DNA from: Verrucomicrobia bacterium SCGC AAA164-M04
GTDB lineage: Bacteria; Verrucomicrobiota; Verrucomicrobiae; Verrucomicrobiales; Akkermansiaceae
Direction of reading: 5' to 3'
Assembly (NCBI GenBank): GCA_000383735.1
Contig: KB912104.1
Coordinates: 15,494-44,267, forward strand
DNA: 28,774 bases
Below, in pieces: positions 8,267 through 16,673 of the stretch. Position 1 is the first letter of the stretch. The number at the start of each line of letters is the position of its first letter. Below the pieces are notes generated by a model. That model was not told the DNA's origin. It ran no database searches and worked only from the letters and a program-made list of their open reading frames with translations. A program made the position numbers and the translations under genes.

Positions 8267-11053
8267 TTAGCTCACTTCACCACGGGCCATGCCTTTTTCC
8301 TCGAGGGCCGCTTGCGCGAGGGCAAGACGGGCAACGGGGATACGGAATGGTGAACAGGACACGTAGTTGAGTCCGGTGCGGTGGAAGAACTTCACGGAAT
8401 CAGGATCTCCGCCGTGCTCGCCACAGATACCGATCTTGAGGTTCTTGACGGTCTTGCGCCCGCCTTTGACACCCATTTCAACGAGTTGGCCCACACCTTC
8501 CTGGTCGAGACCAGCAAATGGGTTGTTGTTGAGCACTTCCGCATCCTGGTAGGTTGAAAGGAAGCTGGAGGAGTCGTCACGAGACAATCCGAGTCCGGTC
8601 TGAGTGAGGTCGTTGGTTCCGAAGGAGAAGAACTCAGCGTGCTTGGCCACTTCAGCAGCGGTGATGGCAGCGCGAGGAATCTCGATCATGGTTCCGACGG
8701 TGTACTTTAACTTGGACTTGGAAAGACCTAGCTTCTTACGAACTGCAGCGGCAGTTTCGTCGATGACGTTCTTCTGGAGCTCAAGCTCACGTGCATAAGC
8801 AACGAGTGGGACCATGATCTCAGGGAGAACTTTGATGCCTTTGGCTTGAACTTCTGCTGCAGCTTCGAGGATGGCCTCGACCTGCATTGCGGTAACAGCC
8901 GGGTAGCTGATGCCGAGACGGCAACCACGGTGACCAAGCATTGGGTTCTCTTCGTGAAGAGCGTGAATACGCTTGGTGATGGCTGGAGCGCTCATGCCAA
9001 TCTTCTTGGAGAGATCCTTTTTCTGAGCGGCATCCATGGTGCCGATGAACTCGTGAAGTGGTGGGTCCAGAAGACGAATGGTCGCGGGGCGGCCTTCGAG
9101 TGACTTGAAGATACCGATGAAGTCTTTCTTCATGAAGACCTTGATCTTCTTGAGGGCCTTGGCGCGACCTTCGTCGTCGTCAGCAAGGATCATCTCACGA
9201 ACGGAGTCGATGCGATTGCCTTCGAAGAACATGTGCTCGGCGCGGGTCAGGCCGATGCCTTCAGCACCGAACTTGATAGCCTGCTGAACCTGCTCCGGAG
9301 TATCGGAGTTGGTGCGGACACCCAACTTACGAAGCTTGTCGGTCCAGCTCATGAGTTCCATGAACTTCTTGTAAGTCGCAGACTTCTTGGCGGCAGCCTT
9401 GTTCTCAATCAGTCCCTGGATGACCTGGGAAGGAGAAGACTTGATGCCACCTTTGTAGACGTTTCCAACGAATCCGTTGAGAGAAAGCTCATCGCCCTCT
9501 TTCAGAGTCACGCCGTTTCCGGAGAGAGTCTTCTTGGAGTAGTCGATGGTCATTCCGTGTGCACCGCAGACGCAAACCTTACCCATCTGGCGGGCAACGA
9601 GAGCAGCGTGTGAGGAAGCACCACCTTCAGTGGTGAGAATTCCATCAGCAGCGATCATGCCGCGAAGGTCTTCCGGAGAAGTGGCCTGACGAACGAGGAT
9701 GACTTTCTCTCCTTTTTCAGCAGCTTTAACCGAGTCTTCCCAACTGAAGTAAATCTTTCCGGAAGCAGCACCAGGGCCGGCAGGAAGTCCGCTACCAACT
9801 TTCTTGGCAGCCTTCTCAGCCTTGGCGTCGAAGATCGGAGCGAGGAGGTGGCCGAGGTCATCAGCAGGAATGCGAAGGATCGCTTCTTCCTTTTTGATGA
9901 GACGCTCTTTCACCATGTCGAGGGCGATGTTCACAGCGGCGAAACCAGTGCGCTTACCGTTACGGGTCTGCAGCATCCAGAGCTTACCTTCTTCGATGGT
10001 GAACTCGACATCCTGCACATCGCGGAAGTGCTTCTCAAGCTTCTTACGAATGACGAGAAGTTCTTTGTGCGACTTGGGAAGGTCCTTGGCCATCTTGGCG
10101 ATGGGCTTCGGGGTGCGAACACCCGCTACAACATCCTCACCCTGGGCGTCGATGAGATACTCACCGTAGAAAACGTTTTCGCCGGTAGCCGGATCACGGG
10201 TGAAAGCAACTCCGGTTCCGGAGGTCTTACCAGTGTTACCGAAGACCATAGCCTGCACGTTGACGGCGGTTCCCCAAGCAGCGGGGATACCATACTTCTG
10301 ACGGTAAACTGTCGCGCGATCGTTCTGCCATGAGTTGAAGACAGCGCTCACGGCTCCTTTGAGCTGCTCACGAGGATCTTCAGGGAAATTCTTACCGGAG
10401 CGCTCTTTAATAAGTGCTTTGAAAGCAGCAACCACTTCGCGGAGATCTTTTTCCTTCAAGCCAGAGTCGTCTTTCACCTTGGCCTTGGCCTTGGCTTTAT
10501 CGAGAATGACTTCGTAAGGATCGTGGTGCTCACCTGCGTGGGCTTCCACTTCCATCACAACACCTCCATACATCTGGAGGAAACGACGGTAGGAGTCCCA
10601 AGCGAACTTGGGGTTGCCAGTCTTCTTGGCAAGAGCTTCAACGACTTCGTCGTTGATTCCCAAGTTAAGGATAGTGTCCATCATTCCAGGCATTGACTCG
10701 CGAGCACCGGAACGAACGGAAAGAAGAAGTGGGTTATCGAGATCACCGAACTTCTTACCCATGGCTTTTTCCACCTTGGTGATGTTCTCCTCGATCTCAG
10801 CATCAAGGGCCTTGGGATACGTCTTAGCGTTTTTGTTATAGTAAGTGCAGACTTCGGTGGTGATGGTGAAACCAGCAGGAACGGGGACTCCGATGCTGCT
10901 CATCTCAGCGAGGTTCGCGCCTTTTCCCCCGAGAAGAGCTTTCATTGATCCATCTCCGTCGCACTTTCCTGCGCCGAAGTAATAGACGTGTTTTGCTTTC
11001 TTGGCGGTTGTCTTTTTGGCGGCCTTTTTAGCGGCCTTTTTTTTGGTAGCCAT
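8267..11053 (-). CDS. ppdK: Pyruvate, phosphate dikinase
   Basis: A 928-residue enzyme that interconverts pyruvate + ATP + phosphate and PEP + AMP + PPi. The order is canonical: an N-terminal ATP-grasp domain ([12 protein letters not shown], then [20 protein letters not shown]), a central phosphohistidine domain ([13 protein letters not shown], His482), and a C-terminal PEP/pyruvate barrel ([34 protein letters not shown], and SCSPFR with catalytic Cys900). The start at 11053 gives [28 protein letters not shown] longer reading to 11092 adds 13 residues with no support. The Lys/Ala-rich leader of about 20 residues before the conserved YYFG is unusual for the family. A good promoter lies at 11128-11155 and a terminator at 8212-8243, so it is a single-gene unit. 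Confidence 0.95.
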   Translation of the reverse strand: MATKKKAAKKAAKKTTAKKAKHVYYFGAGKCDGDGSMKALLGGKGANLAEMSSIGVPVPAGFTITTEVCTYYNKNAKTYPKALDAEIEENITKVEKAMGKKFGDLDNPLLLSVRSGARESMPGMMDTILNLGINDEVVEALAKKTGNPKFAWDSYRRFLQMYGGVVMEVEAHAGEHHDPYEVILDKAKAKAKVKDDSGLKEKDLREVVAAFKALIKERSGKNFPEDPREQLKGAVSAVFNSWQNDRATVYRQKYGIPAAWGTAVNVQAMVFGNTGKTSGTGVAFTRDPATGENVFYGEYLIDAQGEDVVAGVRTPKPIAKMAKDLPKSHKELLVIRKKLEKHFRDVQDVEFTIEEGKLWMLQTRNGKRTGFAAVNIALDMVKERLIKKEEAILRIPADDLGHLLAPIFDAKAEKAAKKVGSGLPAGPGAASGKIYFSWEDSVKAAEKGEKVILVRQATSPEDLRGMIAADGILTTEGGASSHAALVARQMGKVCVCGAHGMTIDYSKKTLSGNGVTLKEGDELSLNGFVGNVYKGGIKSSPSQVIQGLIENKAAAKKSATYKKFMELMSWTDKLRKLGVRTNSDTPEQVQQAIKFGAEGIGLTRAEHMFFEGNRIDSVREMILADDDEGRAKALKKIKVFMKKDFIGIFKSLEGRPATIRLLDPPLHEFIGTMDAAQKKDLSKKIGMSAPAITKRIHALHEENPMLGHRGCRLGISYPAVTAMQVEAILEAAAEVQAKGIKVLPEIMVPLVAYARELELQKNVIDETAAAVRKKLGLSKSKLKYTVGTMIEIPRAAITAAEVAKHAEFFSFGTNDLTQTGLGLSRDDSSSFLSTYQDAEVLNNNPFAGLDQEGVGQLVEMGVKGGRKTVKNLKIGICGEHGGDPDSVKFFHRTGLNYVSCSPFRIPVARLALAQAALEEKGMARGEVS

Positions 11054-11127
11054 GGTGTTTTTATTTTGAGAATTAAACGGCAAGTTTCCCAAGCGGACTG
11101 CGGGTCAATCCGGTCGGAAAGGGGCGC

Positions 11128-11155
11128 ACTCTAGCAACCAAACCCTTTGTGTCAA
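11128..11155 (-). promoter_or_regulatory. Sigma-70-type promoter of ppdK
   Basis: On the minus strand TTGACA (11155-11150) is followed after 16 bases by TAGAGT (11133-11128), about 75 bases upstream of the ppdK ATG. The -35 box is a perfect consensus. Confidence 0.65.
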
Positions 11156-11439
11156 CAGTGTTGCGGGACCCAAGTTCGGAAGAAAAAAATCATAGATTCA
11201 AAGACAGGCGCTTTCCGCAACGTTACATGATGAATCTCATCAGTATTTTGGATGAGGTAGCCCATTTTTTTCAAAACCGCTAGGACCGGTTTCCAACCTT
11301 GGCTGAGAACGTCACAATGACTTGGATCAGGCCTACTTCGGCCTGATCCAATCCTGGAAATCTAGAAGTAAATACCGTGACTTCGAAAGCTAGGAAGGAT
11401 GGCTTGTCTTTTCCAAGACACTCGACAAGATTTCCTGAT
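11156..11439. other. Intergenic region between divergent ppdK and the flavoprotein gene
   Basis: Together with the ppdK leader this makes a 386-base gene-free stretch (11054-11439). It contains the ppdK promoter and a perfect 12-bp inverted repeat at 11322-11351. A shorter inverted repeat, CTTGTC (11403-11408) with GACAAG (11424-11429), lies close to the flavoprotein start. An 18-codon ATG frame at 11227 has no support. No clear promoter for the flavoprotein gene is seen. Confidence 0.6.
11322..11351. repeat. Perfect 12-bp inverted repeat (hairpin)
   Basis: TTGGATCAGGCC (11322-11333) and GGCCTGATCCAA (11340-11351) are exact complements around the 6-base loop TACTTC. No T-run follows on either strand, so it is not a standard terminator. 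It lies 88 bases before the start of the flavoprotein gene. Confidence 0.85.
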
Positions 11440-12822
11440 ATGTCGGAAGAATACGATGTCATCGTGATCGGTGGAGGAAGTGGAGGCTATGCCGCTGCAA
11501 AGAAGTCTTCGGGCCTTGGCCTCAAGGTTGCCGTTATCGATGGGGCCACGGAACTTGGCGGTCTTTGTATTTTACGTGGCTGCATGCCCACCAAAGCGCT
11601 CCTCGAAACATCCAGCCGCATGCGTGCCATTCGGGAAGCAGGTGAATTTGCTATCGAAGTCCAAAATCCATCAGTTAATATCAATTCCCTCCGAAATCGA
11701 AAATCACGCCTAATTGATGATTTTCAACACTACCGTGTCAAAGGGCTCAAAAACGGTAACTTTGATCTCATCCGTGGCTACGCAAAATTCATCTCGCCTC
11801 ACGAAATTGAAATCGAAGGACATGGGCCCCTTAAGGGCAAGGCTTTTGTTGTTGCGACGGGCTCGGTCGAAAGTATCCCAAAAATCCCGGGTCTTTCTGA
11901 CTCTCCCTATTGGACCAGTGACGATATCGTCGATCTCCCACGCCTTCCTGAATCGGTAGTCGTGGTCGGAACGGGAGCGGTTGGGATGGAGTCTGCGTTT
12001 CTCTTCGAGGGCCTCGGATCCAAGGTCACCATTATTTCCCGAAGCCGCCCTCTTGTTTCCGGAGTGACTCCGGCTCTTTCGGAAGCAATGGAGAAACGCT
12101 GTCAAGATCTCGGGATAGACATCATTTTCGAAAAACCATTAACTAAAGTCAGCCACAATGATTCCGGCTTTACCCTCATGATCGGGGAAGAAACCCAAAT
12201 CGATTGTGACCAATTAATAATGGCATCGGGTCGAAAGCCCAATCTCGGCCCTCTCAATCTTGTCGCTGCAGGATTCTCTGATGATCTAAGACAGCTTGAG
12301 ATTAACGATTATTGCCAAACGTCAGAGCCACACATTTTTGGGGTGGGCGATGTTTCTAGCCCTTTGGCAGTCGTTCACCTCGCGGTCATGCAAGGTGAAG
12401 CGGCTGGCGAAAACGTCGCCGCTTATCTAAAGAGTTCGAAGCAAACCGCAACTTGGGATGAACGACTCAATATTTTCGGAATCTTTACCGATCCCGAATT
12501 GGTCGAGCTTGGTTGGAACCAAAATGAGGCAGGCAAAAGAGGATTTGACCCTGTCACAGCCTTCTACCGTTACGATGATCAAGGAAAAGGCGAAATTGTT
12601 GGAGAGAAGCACGGCCTTGTTTCGATCACGGCCGATCGCAAAACTGGCAAAATCCTTGGTGCAGCCGGAGTTGGACCACACGTCATCGACTACGCCCACA
12701 CCATGATGGTCGCGCTCCATCAAAACTTAACTGTCGCCGAATTCCTTAAAATCCCCTCCTACCACCCGACGTTAGGAGAAATCTGGACCTATGTGGCCGA
12801 GGAATTAATGGAAGAACTTTGA
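11440..12822 (+). CDS. FAD-dependent pyridine nucleotide-disulfide oxidoreductase (dihydrolipoamide dehydrogenase-like)
   Basis: A 460-residue flavoenzyme of class I of the family. The FAD site is IVIGGGSGGYAAA (residues 8-20). The redox disulfide is Cys43-Cys48 in GGLCILRGCMPTK, with the CxxxxC spacing of Lpd, glutathione reductase and MerA but an unusual sequence between. The NAD(P) site is VVVGTGAVGMESA (about 180), and GVGDV (about 300) is the second FAD contact. The dimerisation domain ends with YHPTLGE, giving the partner catalytic His442. No 2-oxo-acid dehydrogenase genes lie nearby, so the substrate cannot be named; lipoamide, another disulfide or a transhydrogenase-type role are possible. 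ATG at 11440 is chosen because the 21 codons upstream (from 11377) are not family-like. No Shine-Dalgarno is visible. Confidence 0.85.
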   Translation: MSEEYDVIVIGGGSGGYAAAKKSSGLGLKVAVIDGATELGGLCILRGCMPTKALLETSSRMRAIREAGEFAIEVQNPSVNINSLRNRKSRLIDDFQHYRVKGLKNGNFDLIRGYAKFISPHEIEIEGHGPLKGKAFVVATGSVESIPKIPGLSDSPYWTSDDIVDLPRLPESVVVVGTGAVGMESAFLFEGLGSKVTIISRSRPLVSGVTPALSEAMEKRCQDLGIDIIFEKPLTKVSHNDSGFTLMIGEETQIDCDQLIMASGRKPNLGPLNLVAAGFSDDLRQLEINDYCQTSEPHIFGVGDVSSPLAVVHLAVMQGEAAGENVAAYLKSSKQTATWDERLNIFGIFTDPELVELGWNQNEAGKRGFDPVTAFYRYDDQGKGEIVGEKHGLVSITADRKTGKILGAAGVGPHVIDYAHTMMVALHQNLTVAEFLKIPSYHPTLGEIWTYVAEELMEEL

Positions 12823-12871
12823 CTTAATAAGCCATCCTTGTAAGGGTTGTGTCGAAAGCCAGCGAAAGTCG

Positions 12872-12952
12872 ATGAAGCTCCCATTATTTCTTATTTTAGT
12901 TAGTCTTTTAGGATTCTTATCCTGTTCGCCTACTCCCCCAGTAACTGGCTGA
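12872..12952 (+). CDS. Tiny putative lipoprotein (26 residues)
   Basis: ATG at 12872 opens a frame of 26 codons: a Lys, a hydrophobic core (LPLFLILVSLLGFL) and a lipobox-like LSC at about residue 18, leaving a mature part of only about nine residues (CSPTPPVTG). The whole is essentially a lipoprotein signal plus a short Pro/Thr tail. Small lipoproteins of this build exist (entericidin-like), but no family is recognised. There is no clear ribosome-binding site. It lies alone between the flavoprotein gene and rplS. It could also be a remnant of a longer lipoprotein gene. Confidence 0.45.
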   Translation: MKLPLFLILVSLLGFLSCSPTPPVTG

Positions 12953-13063
12953 CAGTTTCACCCGGAAAACGCTCTGAGTTCAGGGCGCTAAGTCTCTAAT
13001 CTTGACTCTGCAGGACAATCCCGGCCTTTTTTTGTCCGATTAGCTGTATTCCTCAAAAAAGAT

Positions 13064-13092
13064 TTGCATTCATTGCGGGCTTCCCGTAGTTC
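13064..13092 (+). promoter_or_regulatory. Likely promoter of rplS
   Basis: TTGCAT (13064-13069), 17 bases, then TAGTTC (13087-13092), ending 28 bases before the rplS ATG. The -10 box is a poor match to TATAAT but resembles the TAG-starting boxes of the ppdK and kamA promoters in this window. Confidence 0.4.
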
Positions 13093-13120
13093 CTCCGCCC
13101 CGTCAACCCACTTTACGACC

Positions 13121-13465
13121 ATGGATATCATCAGCAAGATCGAGAAAGAGCAAATGAAGTCAGAAGTTACCGACTTCAACGTCGGTGATACCGTCAAGGT
13201 CCACAATCGCGTGGTTGAAGGTGGCAAAGAGCGTATCCAGATGTTCCAAGGCATTGTTTTAGCCAAGTCTGGGAGTGGCCTCAACTCTGCTTTCACCGTC
13301 CGGAAAATTTCGTATGGGACAGGTGTTGAGCGCGTCTATTGCGTCCACAGCCCACGAATTGACAAGGTAGAGATCATCTCACGCGGCAAAGTTCGTCGTG
13401 CAAAGCTTCATTATCTTCGTGATCGTGTAGGTAAGCGTGCCATTCAGGTGAAGTCAGCAGACTGA
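13121..13465 (+). CDS. rplS: Large ribosomal subunit protein L19 (bL19)
   Basis: A 114-residue protein, the usual length. It has the L19 hallmarks: [33 protein letters not shown] in the N-terminal half, [27 protein letters not shown], and the basic end [20 protein letters not shown]19 sits at the 30S-50S interface. The start is ATG 13121 ([11 protein letters not shown]); an upstream in-frame ATG at 13064 lies inside the promoter. It is not next to rpsP, rimM or trmD, its usual partners in many bacteria, and has its own promoter and terminator. Confidence 0.97.
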   Translation: MDIISKIEKEQMKSEVTDFNVGDTVKVHNRVVEGGKERIQMFQGIVLAKSGSGLNSAFTVRKISYGTGVERVYCVHSPRIDKVEIISRGKVRRAKLHYLRDRVGKRAIQVKSAD

Positions 13466-13491
13466 TCACACGGATCTAGCTAAATTCCTTG

Positions 13492-13526
13492 AACCGCAGT
13501 AAGAGTTTTCTCGCTGCGGTTTTTTT
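13492..13526 (+). terminator. Intrinsic terminator of rplS
   Basis: AACCGCAG (13492-13499) pairs with CTGCGGTT (13514-13521), with an inner GAG/CTC pairing, followed by seven T's in all. It lies 26 bases after the rplS stop. Confidence 0.92.
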
Positions 13527-13567
13527 GCGCTTCACCTACGCCCTCCCCTCTCCCACTCTAAAACCCT

Positions 13568-14557
13568 GTGCGAATCCACTGGGCATTTGTCGTTTTTGCA
13601 GTGATCGGGACTATCCTTCTCACGTGGCATCTGCGTACCAAGAACATGGATTTCCTGACCCCCTCAGGTATGGAAATCGTAGAAACCGAAGAAACTTCAG
13701 ATTTGATCGACCTATCTCTAGTGCTGCAGCCGGAAATCAAAGATCAGCCTGAGATCAACAATACTATTCAGCAGCCAAAAGAACCTGACAAAATTACGCC
13801 GCCTAAGGTGAAAGAAATCACCGAATTCGAACTGGGCGATTTAGTCTCTAGTCCGGGACTAGGTGCCTACCGGGACTTCGCCCGCGGAGAATCGCCTGAC
13901 CGTCTTTTTGAGCTTTCATCCACACTCCGAGCGCGAGGTGAATTCCAACGTGCCCTCTTAGCCTTCGAAAGAGTGATCGATACAAGTATGGCTGAACCCA
14001 ACTCCCGAGCCGAGGCGGCGCAGGGAATCGCTGCTCTCACAAAGAACCTCCCAAATTGGAATATCGATCCCAGCAACGAGATGATTCTCAACCTCCACCT
14101 TGGAATGGCTCACAAGCCATCTGATCACTTGCGAGATGTTCTTCAAGAGGTTGCAGCCCGAATTCGTGGATCTTCGGGTGACCAGCTCAACATTATCCCC
14201 ACAATGGACAGCAGCGACAATCCCGATTCCCCCACTAATAACCCTATTGCCCTTTGGCTCTCGGCCCCCGGCGATAACACAACTTCTTCTGCAGTCATTA
14301 CTCTTCGACTTACAAGGAACGATGAGGAGCATCTCCAAGAAATATCGTTGGCGGTCTTCAAAACCATTCGGAGTCACCTCACCCAATTTGGGTATCCATC
14401 AGCTTCTGAAAACCTTAAGAAGGGAGAAGATTATCTTTCTCGGCAAATCACTCGCTTAATGTGGCGGGATTTTGCGCAATCACTTCATCACCCACAAAAC
14501 GATCCCAATACCGCTGGGGAACACCCTGACGAATCAGTAGATTTAAATTTGGATTAA
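13568..14557 (+). CDS. Membrane-anchored protein with TPR-like segment, function unknown
   Basis: A 329-residue protein starting at GTG 13568. Residues 1-20 (MRIHWAFVVFAVIGTILLTW) form a membrane anchor. An acidic, Pro-rich linker follows (about 30-90), then a helical TPR-like stretch at about 108-155 (LRARGEFQRALLAFERVID). A soluble domain with beta character (LWLSAPGDNTTSSAVITLRL) follows, ending in an acidic tail. I recognise no family for the C-terminal half. It begins 42 bases after the rplS terminator and lies 44 bases upstream of the YdjY-domain gene, so it may share an operon with the next two envelope genes. An alternative start at ATG 13646 would remove the anchor and is less likely. 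No Shine-Dalgarno is visible. Confidence 0.65.
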   Translation: MRIHWAFVVFAVIGTILLTWHLRTKNMDFLTPSGMEIVETEETSDLIDLSLVLQPEIKDQPEINNTIQQPKEPDKITPPKVKEITEFELGDLVSSPGLGAYRDFARGESPDRLFELSSTLRARGEFQRALLAFERVIDTSMAEPNSRAEAAQGIAALTKNLPNWNIDPSNEMILNLHLGMAHKPSDHLRDVLQEVAARIRGSSGDQLNIIPTMDSSDNPDSPTNNPIALWLSAPGDNTTSSAVITLRLTRNDEEHLQEISLAVFKTIRSHLTQFGYPSASENLKKGEDYLSRQITRLMWRDFAQSLHHPQNDPNTAGEHPDESVDLNLD

Positions 14558-14601
14558 ATTCCCTAAGAAAATCAATTCACAACCGTCCCACCCTTGTAGC
14601 T

Positions 14602-15387
14602 ATGATCAAACTGCTCATCACCGCCACTTTTTCGCTCTTCTGCACTGCGATTGCCCAAGAGCCTTCCCCGGCAAAATCGAAACGCCCTGAAAAACCGAAA
14701 ATCGAGCGTCTAAATGATGATGAAGTAAAGATTGGTAAAATCCACCTTCATCAAAAGAAACGTGAACTCAGCTTCAAAGGTGGGATCAATATGACAAAAG
14801 GTCTTATCGAATACTTTTTGGCGACCACCAAGAGCGATAAGGTCCACGAAACCCTTATTTTGACCGATGCTTCACCGACAAACATAAATATCGCGATGAA
14901 GCTTCTCGGCATCAAAGCCTCCAAGGAGCTTTTCGAAATCTTTGATGAGGACACGTGGAAGCCAACCGGCAAGTTTCCGCCTGTTTCGCCAGAAACACAT
15001 GCTGCATCTCTAGTCGACATTTTTGTGGAATGGGGTGAAGGAGCAAAGAAGAAGAGGATTCCTGCCAACAAGCTAGTCCACCATATCAACTGGCCCAAGA
15101 AGGCGCTAACTCCGAAGCCCAACCAAGAATTCGAGACAAAGGAAGCCTCCTTAAGCGTAATGGAGAAAGGCCCCTGGCTCTCAACTGGATCCTACATGCA
15201 TGAAGGACGATTTAAGGCTGAAATTGGCGGGATCATTTTCGGGATCTACACAAATGAACAAGCAATCATAAACTTTTTTGGCAAAGATCGCCTTTTAGGT
15301 GACGTTTGGATACCTAACGAAAGGATCACTCCAGAAGAAGGGACAGTTGTCACCATCGTCGTTAAACCTCATACTCCACAAAAATGA
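14602..15387 (+). CDS. Secreted YdjY-domain protein
   Basis: A 261-residue protein. A signal peptide covers residues 1-19 (ITATFSLFCTAIAQ) and a Lys/Pro-rich spacer follows. From about 40 comes a YdjY-type domain: IHLHQKKRELSFKGGINMTKGLIEYFL, then KVHETLILTDASPTNINIAMKLLG, and later GPWLSTGSYMHEGRFKAEIGG and the RITPEEGTVVTIVV end. E. coli YdjY is periplasmic and of unknown role. In Verrucomicrobia and Planctomycetes such proteins are often encoded near prenyltransferase-like repeat proteins (from memory), as here: the next gene overlaps its stop by 4 bases (ATGA), pointing to co-translation. No catalytic residues can be named. Confidence 0.8.
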   Translation: MIKLLITATFSLFCTAIAQEPSPAKSKRPEKPKIERLNDDEVKIGKIHLHQKKRELSFKGGINMTKGLIEYFLATTKSDKVHETLILTDASPTNINIAMKLLGIKASKELFEIFDEDTWKPTGKFPPVSPETHAASLVDIFVEWGEGAKKKRIPANKLVHHINWPKKALTPKPNQEFETKEASLSVMEKGPWLSTGSYMHEGRFKAEIGGIIFGIYTNEQAIINFFGKDRLLGDVWIPNERITPEEGTVVTIVVKPHTPQK

Positions 15388-16535
15388 AGAAGCTCCTCAT
15401 TTCCTCTATTATCGCTATCTCCAGCCTCAGTCTGATCGCACAAGACAAGGTTCTACTCAAAGGCGCTCATCTCTCGATCAAACTTGAAACCCAAGAAGTC
15501 ATCAAGAAAGGGAACAAGTTCATTATTGGTCAGCAAAACAAAGAAGGCTACTGGGGTGACCCCGACCTCCCAGCCTTTACCGGATTTGCGGTGAAGTGCC
15601 TCCTTCTTGATCCTTCATTCGACCCAAAGGGAACCGTTCCTGCGCCTGTCAAAAAGGGGATCGAATGGCTTTTGTCTCAACAAAAAGAGGACGGCGGAAT
15701 CTACGGCCGAGGAATGGCCACCTACTCGACCTCTGCGTCCATCATGGCTCTCTGGATTGCCGGACCCGAAAAATATAAGGATCAAATCATCAGTGCCCGC
15801 AATTTCCTGATCAATCACCAGACCGATTGGGGGGTAAAAGGCGAAAATGACACCAAATTTGACGGTGGAATAGGCTACGGCGGGTCGCTTGCCCACTCTG
15901 ACCTCTCAAACACTCACCGAGCGCTTGAGGCTCTTTACACAACTCGCGCCCTTGCCACCGACACCGGCGACAAGAAAGCGATTGAGCTCGACTGGGAAGC
16001 AGCTCTCGAGTTTGTCTCCCGCTGCCAGAATCTTCAAGCTACCAACAAGGGTGAAAAAACCGGTAACGATGGAAGCTTTGTTTACTACCCTGGAAACTCA
16101 AAAGCGGGGGAAGCGGTCGATAGCAAAACCGGACGCGTGGCTCTCCGCGGCTACGGCTCCATGTCCTATTCCGGACTCCTTTCGCTTGTTTACTCGGATC
16201 TAGACGAAAGCGATCAGCGGGTTAAGGCCGTAATTAATTGGCTTTCGGACAACTACACTCTGAAAGAGAATCCAGGCCTCGGAGGACAGGGTCTCTACTA
16301 TTACTACCATGCGATGGCTAAAAGCCTCGTGGCAGCTAATAAACCAACCCTCGAGGGTAAAGACGGTCTGAAGATTGACTGGCGTTCTGAGCTCGCCGCC
16401 ACCGTCATCAACGGACAGCGCGAAGACGGTTCATGGGTTAATACAAAAGCCAGCCGTTGGATGGAAAACGACCCTGTTCTCGTCACGAGCTACGCCATAA
16501 TGACTCTTCAGCAAATTCACTCTTCGCTGAATTAG
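15384..16535 (+). CDS. Secreted prenyltransferase/squalene-oxidase-repeat (terpene-cyclase-like) protein
   Basis: A 383-residue protein with a signal peptide (LLISSIIAISSLSLIAQ, cut near 19) and an alpha/alpha-barrel of prenyltransferase/squalene-oxidase repeats. QW-like motifs recur: GQQNKEGYWGD, LLSQQKEDGGIYG, FDGGIGYGG, GNDGSFVYYPG and NGQREDGSWVN. The DXDD acid of real squalene-hopene cyclases is not seen, and an exported enzyme would not meet squalene in the usual place. A binding or scaffold role, or an enzyme on another polymer, is more likely than hopanoid synthesis. The ATGA overlap couples it to the YdjY-domain gene. Annotation as a squalene cyclase would be an over-call. Confidence 0.75.
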   Translation: MKKLLISSIIAISSLSLIAQDKVLLKGAHLSIKLETQEVIKKGNKFIIGQQNKEGYWGDPDLPAFTGFAVKCLLLDPSFDPKGTVPAPVKKGIEWLLSQQKEDGGIYGRGMATYSTSASIMALWIAGPEKYKDQIISARNFLINHQTDWGVKGENDTKFDGGIGYGGSLAHSDLSNTHRALEALYTTRALATDTGDKKAIELDWEAALEFVSRCQNLQATNKGEKTGNDGSFVYYPGNSKAGEAVDSKTGRVALRGYGSMSYSGLLSLVYSDLDESDQRVKAVINWLSDNYTLKENPGLGGQGLYYYYHAMAKSLVAANKPTLEGKDGLKIDWRSELAATVINGQREDGSWVNTKASRWMENDPVLVTSYAIMTLQQIHSSLN

Positions 16536-16673
16536 ATCCTTCAAGAAAATCCCCCACTAAAACCGGCTGATCGGAAAGCCCTCAACAGGATTATTGCCGT
16601 TTCTAATCCTAGACTCTACGGTCTTACATCCGCGCTCACCCTCCCCCCATTCGAGGGCTAGCCCCAGGTCAAT

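Noticed and set aside
8846..10517. Several plus-strand frames of 60-160 codons
   Set aside because: All are antisense to the well-conserved pyruvate phosphate dikinase gene.
11227..11283. 18-codon frame that could be a leader peptide before the 12-bp hairpin
   Set aside because: No ribosome-binding site, no run of regulatory codons, and no U-tract after the hairpin, so an attenuator is not supported.
13013..13037. GGACAA...TTGTCC hairpin upstream of rplS as an L19 autoregulatory leader
   Set aside because: It lies upstream of the likely rplS promoter, so it would not be in the message; the stem is only 6 bp.
13489..13752. Plus-strand frame of 87 codons after rplS
   Set aside because: It starts inside the rplS terminator and overlaps the TPR-like gene in another frame; no protein features.
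15384..16535. Squalene-hopene cyclase assignment
   Set aside because: Only the repeat barrel is supported; no DXDD is visible, the protein is much shorter than such cyclases and it has an export signal.
16655..16664. GGGCTAGCCC palindrome near the end of the regulator gene as terminator
   Set aside because: It has no loop and no T-run, and lies beyond the stop without other support.
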